Positions 51,361-60,858 of a stretch of 64,000 bases of DNA are shown here, piece after piece (the first letter of the stretch is position 1; each line of letters opens with the position of its first letter). This DNA comes from Anabaena cylindrica PCC 7122. Lineage in GTDB: Bacteria; Cyanobacteriota; Cyanobacteriia; Cyanobacteriales; Nostocaceae. The notes under the pieces were generated by a model. It did no database searches. It saw nothing but the letters and a program-made list of their open reading frames with translations, and was not told the origin of the DNA. Location of the stretch: NCBI RefSeq assembly GCF_000317695.1, contig NC_019771.1:62001-126000 (forward strand), in the 5' to 3' direction. Made by a program: the position numbers and the translations under genes.

Positions 51361-53445
51361 TTATATATTTGCAGTTAAACCCAAACGAAAAGTAAACCCA
51401 GGACTATAAATGCGATTAACACGTTCATATTGTTCACCCAGTAAATTTTCTAAATAAACAGTAACGCCCAAATTTTTACTCACAGGAATGCGTCCACTCA
51501 AATCTAAATTCACAAAAGATGGAGAGAAATCTGTATTTCTATCACCAGCAGCAGTATTGGTAAAAATAGAACGACGAGTTCCACTATTATAAGTCAAATA
51601 CAAATTAGCTTGCCATCCATCTTTTTGATAACCAATTCCAGTTTGCAGCAAAGAGTAAGGAATTAAACCTAATTGTAAACCTTTCTCCGTGCCTGTTTTA
51701 ATTTGGGCATCTGTATAAGTGTAATTGACAAAAGTAGACCATTCACGAGCAATCTTTAATTGCAAAGCAGCTTCTAAACCATTCGTATCGACTAAGCCAA
51801 TATTTTCCCACCTGCCACTAATTACTCCTAAGCGATTATCTAAACTGCTGCCAAAATATGTAAACTGTGCCAGCAAATTACTAGATAAATTAATATCCAC
51901 TCCCGCAGTCCAGGTAGAACCAGTTTCTGGTTTTAAATCCGGGTTGGGGTCCCAACCATGTACCGTATCATAAACATATAATTGATCTAACCCAGGATTG
52001 CGTTGCGCCCCTGCCCAACTGCCACGAACTGCAACTACTGGATTAATGGCATAACGTAAGCCAGCACTGGGATTAAGGTAACTACCAAACTGTCCATCAA
52101 AGCTTTGTCTTAGCCCTAAATCAACTAGCAAAGCATCACTAATTTGCCAAGTATTTACAGCAAATAAAGCCTTATGAAAGAGATTTCTATTTTCGGTTTC
52201 ATTCTGATTAATGCGATTTGGGGCTGTGCTGAAAACATCACCATTTAAATCGGTATTTTTTAAATCTATACCCCAACGTAATTGATTATTAGGGCTAAGT
52301 TTCCAATCATGATCAACCCTGGCTGTAATTTGTTGAGTATCTAAAACTCCTGTGCGATAAAATGTCGCTCCTGTTGGTCCATAGGTGCTAAAGTAATCTT
52401 GGTTATAACCGATAGTAGTTGTCAGATTTGAGTCGTTATTCTTACCAAGTCGAGTTTTCCAAGATAAACCAATATTCAAATTATCATGATCTAATCTATC
52501 CCTTTGTAAGGGGAACCCAAAATAAATTAAGCCCCGACGACTACTAAGTGCAGTTACATCTAAGTTCAAAGAATTTTTAGAATCTAAATCTAAACCAATG
52601 CTGCCAAAATAGCTACTAGTTGCAGTATCAGCATTTGATAAAAATCCTTCAGAGTCACGGTTTGCTGCACCAACAGGAACACGGTAACGGTTATCTATAA
52701 AGTATCTTTCAAAGCTAAAATTGTATTTTACTTTATTAGTGGAACCGGCATAAGTTATTTGTTGGTTGTTTAAATTTAATGAGCCAAATTCTACACTACC
52801 AGTTAATTTTGGCTGACTATAGCCTGCTTTGGTGATGATATTTACAATTCCCCCAAAAGCTGATGAACCATATAAAGAGGAAGCAGCCCCGCTATATAAT
52901 TCAACTTTTTCAATAGCTTCTATGGGAATGCTATTTAAATCAGTTCCTCCATGATAAGTATTGATGTTGGTGTTAATTGGTCTACCATTAATCAGAAATA
53001 CAGATTGATTAATTGATGCGCCACGGTAGTATGTGCCTGTGTGAATATCTGCTCCATGCCCGACATCATTGATAGCAAACCCAGGCATTCTTTTTAAAAT
53101 ATCAGCGACGCTAGTAGCTCCCTGTTTTTGAATTTCTTCTTTTTCAATGACATAAGTGGGGGTAGATTCAGGTAATGCATCTTTTTCTCCAACTACTTCT
53201 ATGGAGATATCTGCATCATTTGTGGGAGTTGGATCTGCTTCTATTTCAGGTTCTTGTTCGACTTCGTTTGATACAGGTTGTTGAGTTAATAATTTAGCAT
53301 TATTAGCAGGTAATTCAATTTCACTTATATTAGGAATATCAGAATTTACTATATTCTGCTCAGTTTTATGATCATTAGCTACAGCAGGAAATGCTACCAG
53401 TAAACTCAGTAAAGAGACTGGCAGGAAAACAAAACTCTTATTCAT
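51361..53445 (-). CDS. TonB-dependent outer-membrane receptor
   Basis: From the ATG at 53445 the protein has 694 residues. MNKSFVFLPVSLLSLLVAFP then AVAND is a signal peptide. A plug domain follows: TYVIEKEEIQKQGATSVADI, LKRMPGFAINDVGHGADIHT, and PIEAIEKVELYSGAASSLYG with SSAFGGIVNIITKAG. The barrel of about 22 strands ends in GFTFRLGLTANI with a terminal aromatic pattern, and the late motif NLLGEQYERVNRIYSPGFTF is typical of BtuB-like receptors. The likely ligand is a cobalamin, siderophore or iron complex. The cyanobacterial AMIN domain is not seen; a Glu/Asp-rich linker takes its place. No transport partners are adjacent. Confidence 0.92.
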   Translation of the reverse strand: MNKSFVFLPVSLLSLLVAFPAVANDHKTEQNIVNSDIPNISEIELPANNAKLLTQQPVSNEVEQEPEIEADPTPTNDADISIEVVGEKDALPESTPTYVIEKEEIQKQGATSVADILKRMPGFAINDVGHGADIHTGTYYRGASINQSVFLINGRPINTNINTYHGGTDLNSIPIEAIEKVELYSGAASSLYGSSAFGGIVNIITKAGYSQPKLTGSVEFGSLNLNNQQITYAGSTNKVKYNFSFERYFIDNRYRVPVGAANRDSEGFLSNADTATSSYFGSIGLDLDSKNSLNLDVTALSSRRGLIYFGFPLQRDRLDHDNLNIGLSWKTRLGKNNDSNLTTTIGYNQDYFSTYGPTGATFYRTGVLDTQQITARVDHDWKLSPNNQLRWGIDLKNTDLNGDVFSTAPNRINQNETENRNLFHKALFAVNTWQISDALLVDLGLRQSFDGQFGSYLNPSAGLRYAINPVVAVRGSWAGAQRNPGLDQLYVYDTVHGWDPNPDLKPETGSTWTAGVDINLSSNLLAQFTYFGSSLDNRLGVISGRWENIGLVDTNGLEAALQLKIAREWSTFVNYTYTDAQIKTGTEKGLQLGLIPYSLLQTGIGYQKDGWQANLYLTYNSGTRRSIFTNTAAGDRNTDFSPSFVNLDLSGRIPVSKNLGVTVYLENLLGEQYERVNRIYSPGFTFRLGLTANI

Positions 53446-54363
53446 ATTTCTGAACTCACACCCGGTAAAAACAATCACTATGTGGAATTGTCTCTATTAA
53501 TAAAAAAACTGTCAAAAGACAAGCTGTCATAGTTAAATTAACTCACCTATTGCACCTGGAAACATGAATGTCAAAACCACAACCACGTGCAAAGGGAGCA
53601 AGTCGCTGGATATCAAGTAAAAGAAGAGACACGGCAATTTGAGGAAACAAAGATTCAAGGGCTTTTTGTGCAGCCTCACCCCAGATAGGGTGTAGACTAG
53701 CTCCTGGGCGTTGGCAAGCATTGTTCTTGCTTTTTTATGATATATTTCACGCCTTTTCTCTTATGTTTTTAGTCCCAAATGCAAACTCTGGAATTAATTC
53801 TATATTATTCGATTGCCGACGGCAGTGCGCTGGAGCGCAATCGCTCCATATCAACATCTATCTTTTATTTTTTGTGTGATATTCCTGTTCCAGAAGTTAC
53901 CTTTATGACTATATACTCCTGAATACTTAGCTTTTGTAAACTGTGATTTTTTTGTAATTTACATCTGCTATTTCTGGGTTTATTCGGTAGGTGCAAGATG
54001 TGAGAATAGATATTTCACATCTGAGAAAACTTACTAATATTAATATGCCAGTTGTGTAAATCTTGAAATACAATAGAATTGTCAGATTCGGCAATATCAA
54101 CAACTGATTGACCCAAACCAATTACATAAACCTTGTAGAGAGGTTGTAGGCAGGGTTTCTAGAATCTTTGTTACCAAATTTACATTAACTTTTTGGCTAA
54201 ATTATGCTGATCATTAAGAGCAAACAATCTATAAAACTTTATCTTAACAGCGCTAACTAAGTTTTTGCAAAAAAAATAGACTTCCTGTTGTAGTTATATT
54301 TTGGGTTGGCAAAATGCTATAAGTTTTTATGTAGCTTGTTAAAAATGAAGACAAACCAAATTT
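53446..54363. other. 918-base gap with a possible coding scrap
   Basis: On the minus strand a frame at about 53546-53735 reads CQRPGASLHPIWGEAAQKAL then ESLFPQIAVSLLLLDIQRLA and PFARGCGFDIHVSRCNR, which looks protein-like but lacks a start and ends at a stop. It may be the tail of a lost gene; I cannot name it. The rest, including the TonB receptor and fasciclin promoters, holds nothing recognised. No cobalamin riboswitch motif was seen. Confidence 0.35.
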
Positions 54364-55164
54364 ATGAAGGCTAATTACAGCAAATTAGTGACCAACCTCG
54401 CGTGCATACTAGGAGTAACTGGCTTTAGTCTCCTGGTAACTTTACCATCTAGAGCGAATGAAATCCTCAATCCCCATCAAAGCATACAAGCAAATTCTCA
54501 ATCCATACCTGCTAACCTGGCTTTAAAAACAGAAAATGGCAACACTAAAAGTAAAACACAGATAGCCCAGAGCCAGGGAAGTGGAGTACTCAATCCTAGA
54601 CCAAATATTTTCAACGAACCTCCCTATAATGGCCGTACCGTACCTAGTGAAACACCACCAGTCAGACCAACTCAACCTAGAATAGAAACGCCAACAACTT
54701 CTGATACCAAACCACAACCAACCTCACAACCAACCGAAACAACTGAAACTAAAAACGTTATAGAAGTAGCAGAATCAGCGGGTTCTTTTACAATGCTCAT
54801 CAAGGCTTTAGAAGCCGCTGGACTTACAGAAGTATTGAAAGGAGCAGGGCCGTTCACTGTTTTTGCTCCCACTGATGCAGCTTTTGCCAAATTACCACAA
54901 GATGCTGTACAGGACTTGTTAAAGCCAGAGAACAAGGAAGTATTGGTCAAGGTTTTAACTTATCATGTAGTACCAGGGAAAGTCCTTTCCAGCGATTTAA
55001 AATCTGGTCAAGTTACTAGTGTGCAAGGTGATCCCATTAATGTGAAAATAGATCCTGCTAAAGGCGTATTTGTAAATGACGCTCAGGTCACTAAAGCGGA
55101 TATTCCAGCAAGCAACGGAGTTATTCATGTAATTGATAATTTGATTTTGCCACCTAGTTTGTAG
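54364..55164 (+). CDS. Secreted fasciclin (FAS1) domain protein
   Basis: A 266-residue exported protein. The signal peptide covers residues 1-32 (TNLACILGVTGFSLLVTLPS then RANE). A linker of about 100 residues rich in Pro, Thr, Gln and Asn follows (TQPRIETPTTSDTKPQPTSQ), then one FAS1 domain to the end. FAS1 landmarks are GPFTVFAPTDAAFAKLP, LVKVLTYHVVPGKV and NGVIHVIDNLILPP. FAS1 domains mediate adhesion outside the cell. The linker probably spans the peptidoglycan or glycan layer. It stands alone. Confidence 0.92.
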   Translation: MKANYSKLVTNLACILGVTGFSLLVTLPSRANEILNPHQSIQANSQSIPANLALKTENGNTKSKTQIAQSQGSGVLNPRPNIFNEPPYNGRTVPSETPPVRPTQPRIETPTTSDTKPQPTSQPTETTETKNVIEVAESAGSFTMLIKALEAAGLTEVLKGAGPFTVFAPTDAAFAKLPQDAVQDLLKPENKEVLVKVLTYHVVPGKVLSSDLKSGQVTSVQGDPINVKIDPAKGVFVNDAQVTKADIPASNGVIHVIDNLILPPSL

Positions 55165-55230
55165 ATTGGCAGAATTTTTTGCTAACAAGCAAGCTGGAAA
55201 TTGAGTAGAATACAAATTCATCAATAATAC

Positions 55231-55258
55231 AAAAAAGCCACAGTCTTAAGGCTGTGGC
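55231..55258 (-). terminator. Rho-independent terminator (minus strand)
   Basis: On the minus strand GCCACAG, a CCTTAAGA loop and CTGTGGC are followed by TTTTTT. Such a stem and T-tract end transcripts. It lies about 180 bases beyond the DUF892-type gene and faces its direction. Confidence 0.8.
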
Positions 55259-55441
55259 CTACTAAGGTTAGAGTATGAATCCAGACTTTTTTAATGTGAG
55301 TTCGACTACTTAGTAGAACCTTTCCGGCAAATCTCTGCTCTTTGCCGAAGGAGGGTTAAAATGCTTAATTTTTGGTTCTCCACAAAGAATTGAACCGCTT
55401 CTCTCCTTGTCGGAGAGGAATTGGAGAGAGGTTCATGGAAT

Positions 55442-55666
55442 TCACATATCAAAAACTTGCTCTAGGTTACTAATTTGCTGCTCAGTTTCGCTAATATGAG
55501 TCTCAACTAAAGACTTTAACTGATTGTTTTGACAACATTGCCAGATCATCTGCTGGGCTTCTAAGAAGCGATTTTCAGCATCGTACATAACACCAACTTC
55601 ATAGATGAACTTATCTTGTGAATTGGTGATTTTCTTTGTTCCTGGACGTTCAGTAATTTGAACCAT
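55442..55666 (-). CDS. Truncated DUF892 (YciE/YciF-like ferritin-type) protein
   Basis: The ATG at 55666 follows AGGAG. The product has only 74 residues, while DUF892 proteins usually have about 160-170. It shows the first two helices: KFIYEVGVMYDAENRFLEAQ and VETHISETEQQISNLEQVFD, with Tyr/Asp/Glu residues of the half site. It stops at TGA after VFDM, where homologues continue with the second helical pair. The following bases contain G/C-rich hairpin strings, so an insertion or deletion probably removed the 3' half. The short product might still form half a bundle. Confidence 0.6.
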   Translation of the reverse strand: MVQITERPGTKKITNSQDKFIYEVGVMYDAENRFLEAQQMIWQCCQNNQLKSLVETHISETEQQISNLEQVFDM

Positions 55667-55857
55667 TGTAAATCTCCTGAAGATTTGACGCTGTGGTTGA
55701 CAGTCGTTCCTCAACCCTACGTTGATTTTTCCGTCTTCTCTTCATACCTGAGTGTTAAATCGGACTGCTAATTTGAATACATCAGAATCGGTCTTGGGGC
55801 TTAAGTAGTGAATTACGTTAAAGTTAAAGATAAGTAAAGAAAACGCTTTTAACTATA

Positions 55858-56538
55858 ATGACTGTTCCCAACTTAGAGATAATTTCTACCCAGCTAGAAA
55901 GTCCAAATTTGCGCGATCGCATGGTAGCCTTGGCCAACTTACGCCACATATCCCCAGAGGATGCCGTACCTTTAATTAAAAAGGTCTTAGATGATGAATC
56001 CCTCCAACTGCGCTCAATGGCAGTATTTGCCCTAGGGATCAAACAAACCCCAGAATGCTACCCCATTTTAGTGAAAATTTTGGAAACTGATCCAGATTAT
56101 GGTATTCGTGCTGATGCCGCTGGGGCTTTAGGATATTTAGGAGATAACCGAGCATTAGAAGCTTTATCACGGGCATTTTATGAAGATACCGACTGGCTAG
56201 TAAGATTTAGCGCCGCCGTATCTCTCGGTAATATTAAAGACCCCCGCGCCCGGACAATCCTCATTCAAGCATTGGATAGCAAAGAAGTCGTCATCCAACA
56301 AGCTGCTATTTCCGCTTTGGGAGAAATCAAATCCATTGACTCTGTAGATAATATCCTGCGCTTTGCCCAAGCCGAGGATTGGTTAGTGCGGCAACGTCTA
56401 GCTGAAGCTTTAGGCAATCTGCCCACACCCAAGAGTATCTCAGCTTTGAAATACCTGGAAAAAGACAGTCATTCCCATGTTGCCGAAGCTGCAAGAATTT
56501 CTCTCACCAGACTCGAAGAAATAGACAAGCAAAATTAA
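55858..56538 (+). CDS. nblB: HEAT-repeat protein of NblB / phycobilin lyase-like type
   Basis: A 226-residue protein of HEAT/Armadillo repeats: MVALANLRHISPEDAVPLIK, LRSMAVFALGIKQTPECYPI, IRADAAGALGYLGDNRALEA, VRFSAAVSLGNIKDPRARTI and VRQRLAEALGNLPTPKSISA. The length and repeat number match NblB, needed for phycobilisome breakdown under nutrient stress, and the related bilin lyases CpcE/F. The next gene, 72 bases on, encodes a CpcS-type bilin lyase, so a role in phycobiliproteins is likely. The symbol is tentative, as CpcE-type proteins share the fold. Confidence 0.7.
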   Translation: MTVPNLEIISTQLESPNLRDRMVALANLRHISPEDAVPLIKKVLDDESLQLRSMAVFALGIKQTPECYPILVKILETDPDYGIRADAAGALGYLGDNRALEALSRAFYEDTDWLVRFSAAVSLGNIKDPRARTILIQALDSKEVVIQQAAISALGEIKSIDSVDNILRFAQAEDWLVRQRLAEALGNLPTPKSISALKYLEKDSHSHVAEAARISLTRLEEIDKQN

Positions 56539-56610
56539 ATAAACGCCTCCTGCTATCTTTTAATAATAAAAGTAGGATTTTTAGAATTTTGATACAGGAT
56601 CATTTGATTC

Positions 56611-57183
56611 ATGAATATTGAAGAATTTTTTGAGTTAAGCGCTGGTAAATGGTTTTCTCATCGCACCAGTCACCATCTGGCTTTTAAGCAATCGGAAGAT
56701 GGTAAATCAGATATCGTGATTGAGATGCTGGCCGCAGATCATCCAGAAGTGATCAAATTGTGTCAACAGTATGAAATTGAACCTAGTACAGCTTCCTGTG
56801 GTGCGCGAGTTACCTGGAACGGGACAATGGAATGGGATGAAGAAAAACACCAAGGTTCTACCGTCTTAGCCACTGTCCCTAATGCAGATAACCCAGATGA
56901 AGGTAAATTACTGCGGGAAATGGGTTATGCAGAAAAAGCCCCTGTTGCGGGCAGCTATAAAATGGGCGATGATGGCGCTCTTACCCTCATTACTGAATAT
57001 GAAACCATGTGGTCTGAAGAACGCTTGTGGTTTGCCAGCCCCAATTTGCGGATGCGGGTAAGTGTCCTGAAGCGGTTTGGTGGGTTTAGTATGGCTTCTT
57101 TTACTTCAGAAATTCGTATGGGTAGTACACCAGCTGCAAAAGCTGCTGAGGCTGCTAATGCGGTTAATGCACCCGCAAGCTAA
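56611..57183 (+). CDS. cpcS: CpcS/CpeS-family phycobiliprotein lyase
   Basis: A 190-residue protein with the beta-barrel of S-type lyases. The landmarks are MNIEEFFELSAGKWFSHRTS, HHLAFKQSEDGKSDI, and LITEYETMWSEERLWFASPN. LRMRVSVLKRFGGFSMASFT with SEIRM follows, and a short Ala-rich tail ends it. S-type lyases attach phycocyanobilin to Cys-84 of phycocyanin and allophycocyanin beta subunits. It follows the NblB-type HEAT gene on the same strand. Length and motifs match CpcS/CpcU proteins. The W-S-E-E-R-L-W-F block is strongly diagnostic. Confidence 0.93.
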   Translation: MNIEEFFELSAGKWFSHRTSHHLAFKQSEDGKSDIVIEMLAADHPEVIKLCQQYEIEPSTASCGARVTWNGTMEWDEEKHQGSTVLATVPNADNPDEGKLLREMGYAEKAPVAGSYKMGDDGALTLITEYETMWSEERLWFASPNLRMRVSVLKRFGGFSMASFTSEIRMGSTPAAKAAEAANAVNAPAS

Positions 57184-57203
57184 AACCTGAATATTGAGGG
57201 GAA

Positions 57204-57234
57204 TGGGGATTGGTGATTGGTGATTGGTGATTGG
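57204..57234. repeat. Heptanucleotide tandem repeat (GGTGATT)n, about 4 copies
   Basis: Four copies of a seven-base unit GGTGATT/GGGGATT in the gap after the lyase gene. This is a short member of the heptamer class found throughout the window. Confidence 0.8.
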
Positions 57235-57382
57235 GAAGAAATTATAGATAATTTTCTTCTCTGCTCCCTTCCCCCTGCTCCCTGCCTTCTACCTTCTGAG
57301 ATCAAATCTACCCAATCTCCCCGACTAGCTTATAATTTCCAAGGGGCGTATGCTCTCCACTGGATCAGTAAAAGGGGGATAG

Positions 57383-58963
57383 ATGACACTTAAGCGGTTG
57401 CTGTTAATTGGGCTGACATTGTTTGCACTCATGTTGTCCGGCTTGTCTTTATTTGGTAGCTGGCAAAAACCTCAGTTCCAAAGTCGATTGGAATTGTACC
57501 AAACCAATATTGTCTTGCAAGCCCAAGGATGGCAGCCAGAAGATAGCAACAACGAGAATTTTCTCGCAATTCGGGCAGCGATACTGGGTGATAAACCCTT
57601 AGAAAGTGCTACCAAGCAATATCAACAAGCGCGTGAGTCTGTCCAAACTAATTTAGATAAAGCTGAAATCAAATTAGCGAAATTGCTCTTGCCTGATATT
57701 ACTGCTGTCACACCTCCTAAACCCTTACCAAACGACCCTTTAGAAACCAAAACCTCTCTTCAAGAACAGCAGCAACAGTTAGAGAAGTCTGTTCAACAAC
57801 TGCAAAAATTGCGGGATGAATTAGACTTGCGGCTAGGAATCTTACAAGCCAAACAAGGACAGATAGAAAACGCCGTCACAACTTGGAGTCAAGTACAGCA
57901 ACGCTCAGATATCAAACCAGAATTTAGCGAAACAGCTAAGGTATTAAATGGAATTTGGAGTAACCCTCCTCGTCTACTCCCCAATGCTCAACAACTCATT
58001 CAAAACAATTTAGAAGGTTGGTTTCAGTCTACTGCTTTGATTCAGCTGTACAAACTCCAACAACGTGAAGATATTCTCGCAGATGTTCTAGCTGCTCAAC
58101 AAGCTGCTGCTACTGACGCGGTATGGAAATTAGCAATAATTGCCACTATTCCCAGTTTAACGGCGTTAATTGGTGTCATCCTGCTGGTGGCTTTGGTGAT
58201 TCAGCGTTTACTGAAGGGAAGAGAATCTATATTAGCTGCAAATGCTGAAAAGCCTTGGACTACTCCTTGGAATGCAGAAATAATTTTACAGGTTTTTGTC
58301 CTGGGATTTTTCTTAATGGGACAATTATTTATACCCGCAATTTTAAACACCTTACCGATTCCTCGTGGCACAGGTAATGCGCGAGTCCAGGCTTTTTCTG
58401 TGTTGGTGAGTTACTTGCTAGTTGCATTCGGGGCGCTGTCAGTGCTTTATTTTTCTATTAGGCGCTATTTACCCCTCTCAGAAGACTGGTTTCGCTTCCG
58501 TTTTCAAAGTAATTGGTTTCTGTGGGGATTGGGTGGCTACTGCACTGCTTTACCGATTGTGGTGGTAGTGTCGTTGATTAATCAACAACTATGGAATGGA
58601 CAAGGTGGAAGTAATCCACTGTTACAACTGGCGCTAGAAAATAAAGATAACGTCGCATTGGGGATATTTTTCTTTACTGCTGGGATAGCTGCGCCATTTT
58701 TTGAAGAATTTCTATTTCGAGGATTTTTGTTGCCCTCCTTAACTCGCTACATTCCAGTTTGGGCATCCATTGTGGCCAGTAGCTTGTTATTTGCTGCTGC
58801 TCATCTCAGCTTGTCAGAAATTCTGCCTCTCACTGCCTTGGGCATGGTATTAGGAATAGTTTACACGCGATCGCGCAATCTCCTTGCCCCTATGCTTCTC
58901 CACAGTCTCTGGAATAGCGGCACATTACTCAGTTTGTTTCTCTTAGGTAGTGGAAATAATTAA
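57383..58963 (+). CDS. CPBP-family intramembrane glutamic protease (Abi type)
   Basis: A 526-residue membrane protein. It begins with an N-terminal helix, then a soluble, partly coiled region (residues 30-240, rich in Gln/Leu: SLQEQQQQLEKSVQQLQKLR). About eight helices follow. The CPBP signature has the double Glu and Arg in FFEEFLFRGFLLP (about residue 438-450), and LLHSLWNSG with His later. CPBP proteins cleave prenyl-type or membrane proteins; others act in bacteriocin immunity. The long soluble arm is typical of cyanobacterial members. A rather G-rich site precedes the start. Confidence 0.9.
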   Translation: MTLKRLLLIGLTLFALMLSGLSLFGSWQKPQFQSRLELYQTNIVLQAQGWQPEDSNNENFLAIRAAILGDKPLESATKQYQQARESVQTNLDKAEIKLAKLLLPDITAVTPPKPLPNDPLETKTSLQEQQQQLEKSVQQLQKLRDELDLRLGILQAKQGQIENAVTTWSQVQQRSDIKPEFSETAKVLNGIWSNPPRLLPNAQQLIQNNLEGWFQSTALIQLYKLQQREDILADVLAAQQAAATDAVWKLAIIATIPSLTALIGVILLVALVIQRLLKGRESILAANAEKPWTTPWNAEIILQVFVLGFFLMGQLFIPAILNTLPIPRGTGNARVQAFSVLVSYLLVAFGALSVLYFSIRRYLPLSEDWFRFRFQSNWFLWGLGGYCTALPIVVVVSLINQQLWNGQGGSNPLLQLALENKDNVALGIFFFTAGIAAPFFEEFLFRGFLLPSLTRYIPVWASIVASSLLFAAAHLSLSEILPLTALGMVLGIVYTRSRNLLAPMLLHSLWNSGTLLSLFLLGSGNN

Positions 58964-59468
58964 TACTAAAATTTACGGTTGAAAAAATTCAAAATATTTG
59001 ATTACATCAACAATTAAAAAGGATTCTACAAACAGATAATTTTTCTGGGTGCATATGCACTGACAACTCCGCCAAAAAAATGTATCCTCGTAACTATAGC
59101 AAACTCAAAAAAGCCCGGACGTAATCTCTATAAACCTGTAAATACTAATATAGTGTAGCGATTTTTTGCCGATTATTGGGGTTATTTTCCTCACGAGAAA
59201 TGCTGCACTTTTGAAACTTTCTTGCCTAAAAAACATCAAACTCTAAAACCAAGAACTTTTGAGGTTTTGATTCCGGGGCTTTCAGCATATTTTATTAATA
59301 AATCTGTAAACCTGCTGCATTGAAATTTGTTAGCCAGTTTACTAACAGCCATCAACGAACATGATATTTTCAGGTGTTGTTGGAGTATATCATCAGTTCC
59401 ATAATTCCAAATTACCTGAGGAATTATGGTGAATTGGCTTTAGCAAACATTCAGGAGTATCAATAAAT
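58964..59468. other. 505-base gap between CPBP and TM2 genes
   Basis: No credible gene. AT-rich with several short palindromes; the end includes AGGAGTATCAATAA before the TM2 start. A possible IS-like string (GCCGATTATTGGGGTTATTT at about 59169) was noted but not identified. Confidence 0.35.
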
Positions 59469-59744
59469 ATGGCTAATCTCAATCCATCTCATGCTACTAA
59501 ACAACTTTTATCTGGTTATTGTGGTATTATTTTTGGCGGATTTGGGCTACATAAGTTTATTCTTGGTTACGCGCCAGAAGGTTTTATTATGTTAGTCATT
59601 TCTATAGTTGGTGGTTCTCTTACTTACGGATTTACATTGCTAATTATGCAACTAGTAGGTTTAATTGAAGGCATGATCTATTTGAATAAAAACCATGAGG
59701 ATTTTGTAAATACCTACTTTGTGAATAAGCAGGGATGGTTTTAG
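59469..59744 (+). CDS. TM2-domain membrane protein, first of a pair
   Basis: A 91-residue protein with two membrane helices. The TM2 pattern is clear: GIIFGGFGLHKFILGYAPEG, then FIMLVISIVGGSL and LIMQLVGLIEGMIYL. The short GxxGxHKFxLG loop lies between the helices. TM2 proteins are small membrane proteins with no agreed role. The next TM2 gene at 60007 is about half identical, so they arose by duplication. AGGAG before the ATG supports the start. Confidence 0.9.
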   Translation: MANLNPSHATKQLLSGYCGIIFGGFGLHKFILGYAPEGFIMLVISIVGGSLTYGFTLLIMQLVGLIEGMIYLNKNHEDFVNTYFVNKQGWF

Positions 59745-60006
59745 AAATTCCTATTGGAAGCGCTATTACTTACGGCAGTATTTAAATTATTTACCATATC
59801 CTAGCTACCGTAATCTGGCAAAAGGTTGACCAAAGCCCCCTGTCACTAAATTTTTTATAAGTTGTTAAGAGTCAAGAAACTATGTAAGTATTAGGTTAGA
59901 ATTATGACGAAAATTAGGGTGTGAAGGAACCACGCTGGTAGCATTTGCTTTCAAGCAGAGGTAATACTTCACCATGTTATCTATACCTTAAGGAGCAGTT
60001 TTCGTC

Positions 60007-60273
60007 ATGTCTAATCTTAACCCCAGTGATGCCAGCGGTAAAAAAACCGTAGCAGGCATTTGCGGTATTCTTCTAGGTTCTTTGGGTATTCATAAATTTA
60101 TTCTTGGCTACACCACTGAAGGTATCATCATGCTGTTGGGTACGATCCTTACGTGTGGATTCGGTGGGATAGTTCTAGGGGTTATTGGTTTGGCAGAGGG
60201 GATTATTTACCTGACCAAAACTGACGATGAGTTTTTCAATACATATATTGCCAATAAAAAAGGATGGTTTTAA
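60007..60273 (+). CDS. TM2-domain membrane protein, second of a pair
   Basis: An 88-residue paralogue of the gene before it. Blocks GICGILLGSLGIHKFILGYT, TEGIIMLLGTILTCGFGGIV and LGVIGLAEGIIYLTKTDDEF match the first copy. Both end in KKGWF or KQGWF. AAGGAGCAGTTTTCGTC precedes the ATG. It is followed closely by the DUF2752 gene. Confidence 0.92.
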   Translation: MSNLNPSDASGKKTVAGICGILLGSLGIHKFILGYTTEGIIMLLGTILTCGFGGIVLGVIGLAEGIIYLTKTDDEFFNTYIANKKGWF

Positions 60274-60295
60274 TCACCTGGATCTGAAGTTGTAG

Positions 60296-60799
60296 TTGCC
60301 GTTGAAGCTAAATATTACACTGGTGTTTAAGTTGTCTCTTAACCTGCTCTCATATCACGGTAAGCTAGTTCGCTGGGGTATATTAGGATTCTCTTTTACC
60401 CCGCTAATTGGCACCTATTTGTATACCAAAGGGTATAAACTCCAGTTTTTAGTCTGCCCAATACGGCACTTCACTGGCATTCCTTGTCCAGGTTGTGGCA
60501 TGACTCGCTCTTTTATGGCCATTGCTAGAGGAGATTGGCATCAAGCAGTGGCAGAACATTTGTTTGGACCGCTGTTATTTGCTAGTTTTGTAATTGCAGT
60601 AGTTCACATAATGCTAGAACTACTAACAAAACGCCAAATAACAGCCTTTTATTGGCAACTGCTAAAACGCAGAAAGTTACAAATTCTAGGTGCAAGTGCA
60701 ATTTTCACCTACTACTTTCTCCGGCTGTATCAAATTTCACAAACGGGAGAACTGTATTTTGCTTTTATTCACTCTCCTTTAGGGAAACTGCTGTATTAA
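60296..60799 (+). CDS. DUF2752 membrane protein
   Basis: A protein of up to 167 residues with three helices and the DUF2752 signature CPIRHFTGIPCPGCGMTRSF, with three Cys near the first helix end. The start is uncertain: no ATG lies before the core, and TTG at 60296 or GTG at about 60323 would serve. The function is unknown; the family often sits beside TM2 genes, as here, with 22 bases between. A tiny gene for a 59-residue membrane protein follows. Confidence 0.8.
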   Translation: MPLKLNITLVFKLSLNLLSYHGKLVRWGILGFSFTPLIGTYLYTKGYKLQFLVCPIRHFTGIPCPGCGMTRSFMAIARGDWHQAVAEHLFGPLLFASFVIAVVHIMLELLTKRQITAFYWQLLKRRKLQILGASAIFTYYFLRLYQISQTGELYFAFIHSPLGKLLY

Positions 60800-60858
60800 A
60801 TAATAGTTAAATTTTAAATTTTGGTCTATTTTGATGAAAAACTGTAATTTCTACTACC

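Noticed and set aside
53446..53760. Cobalamin riboswitch ahead of the BtuB-like receptor
   Set aside because: The B12 box and the expected paired elements were not found on the minus strand.
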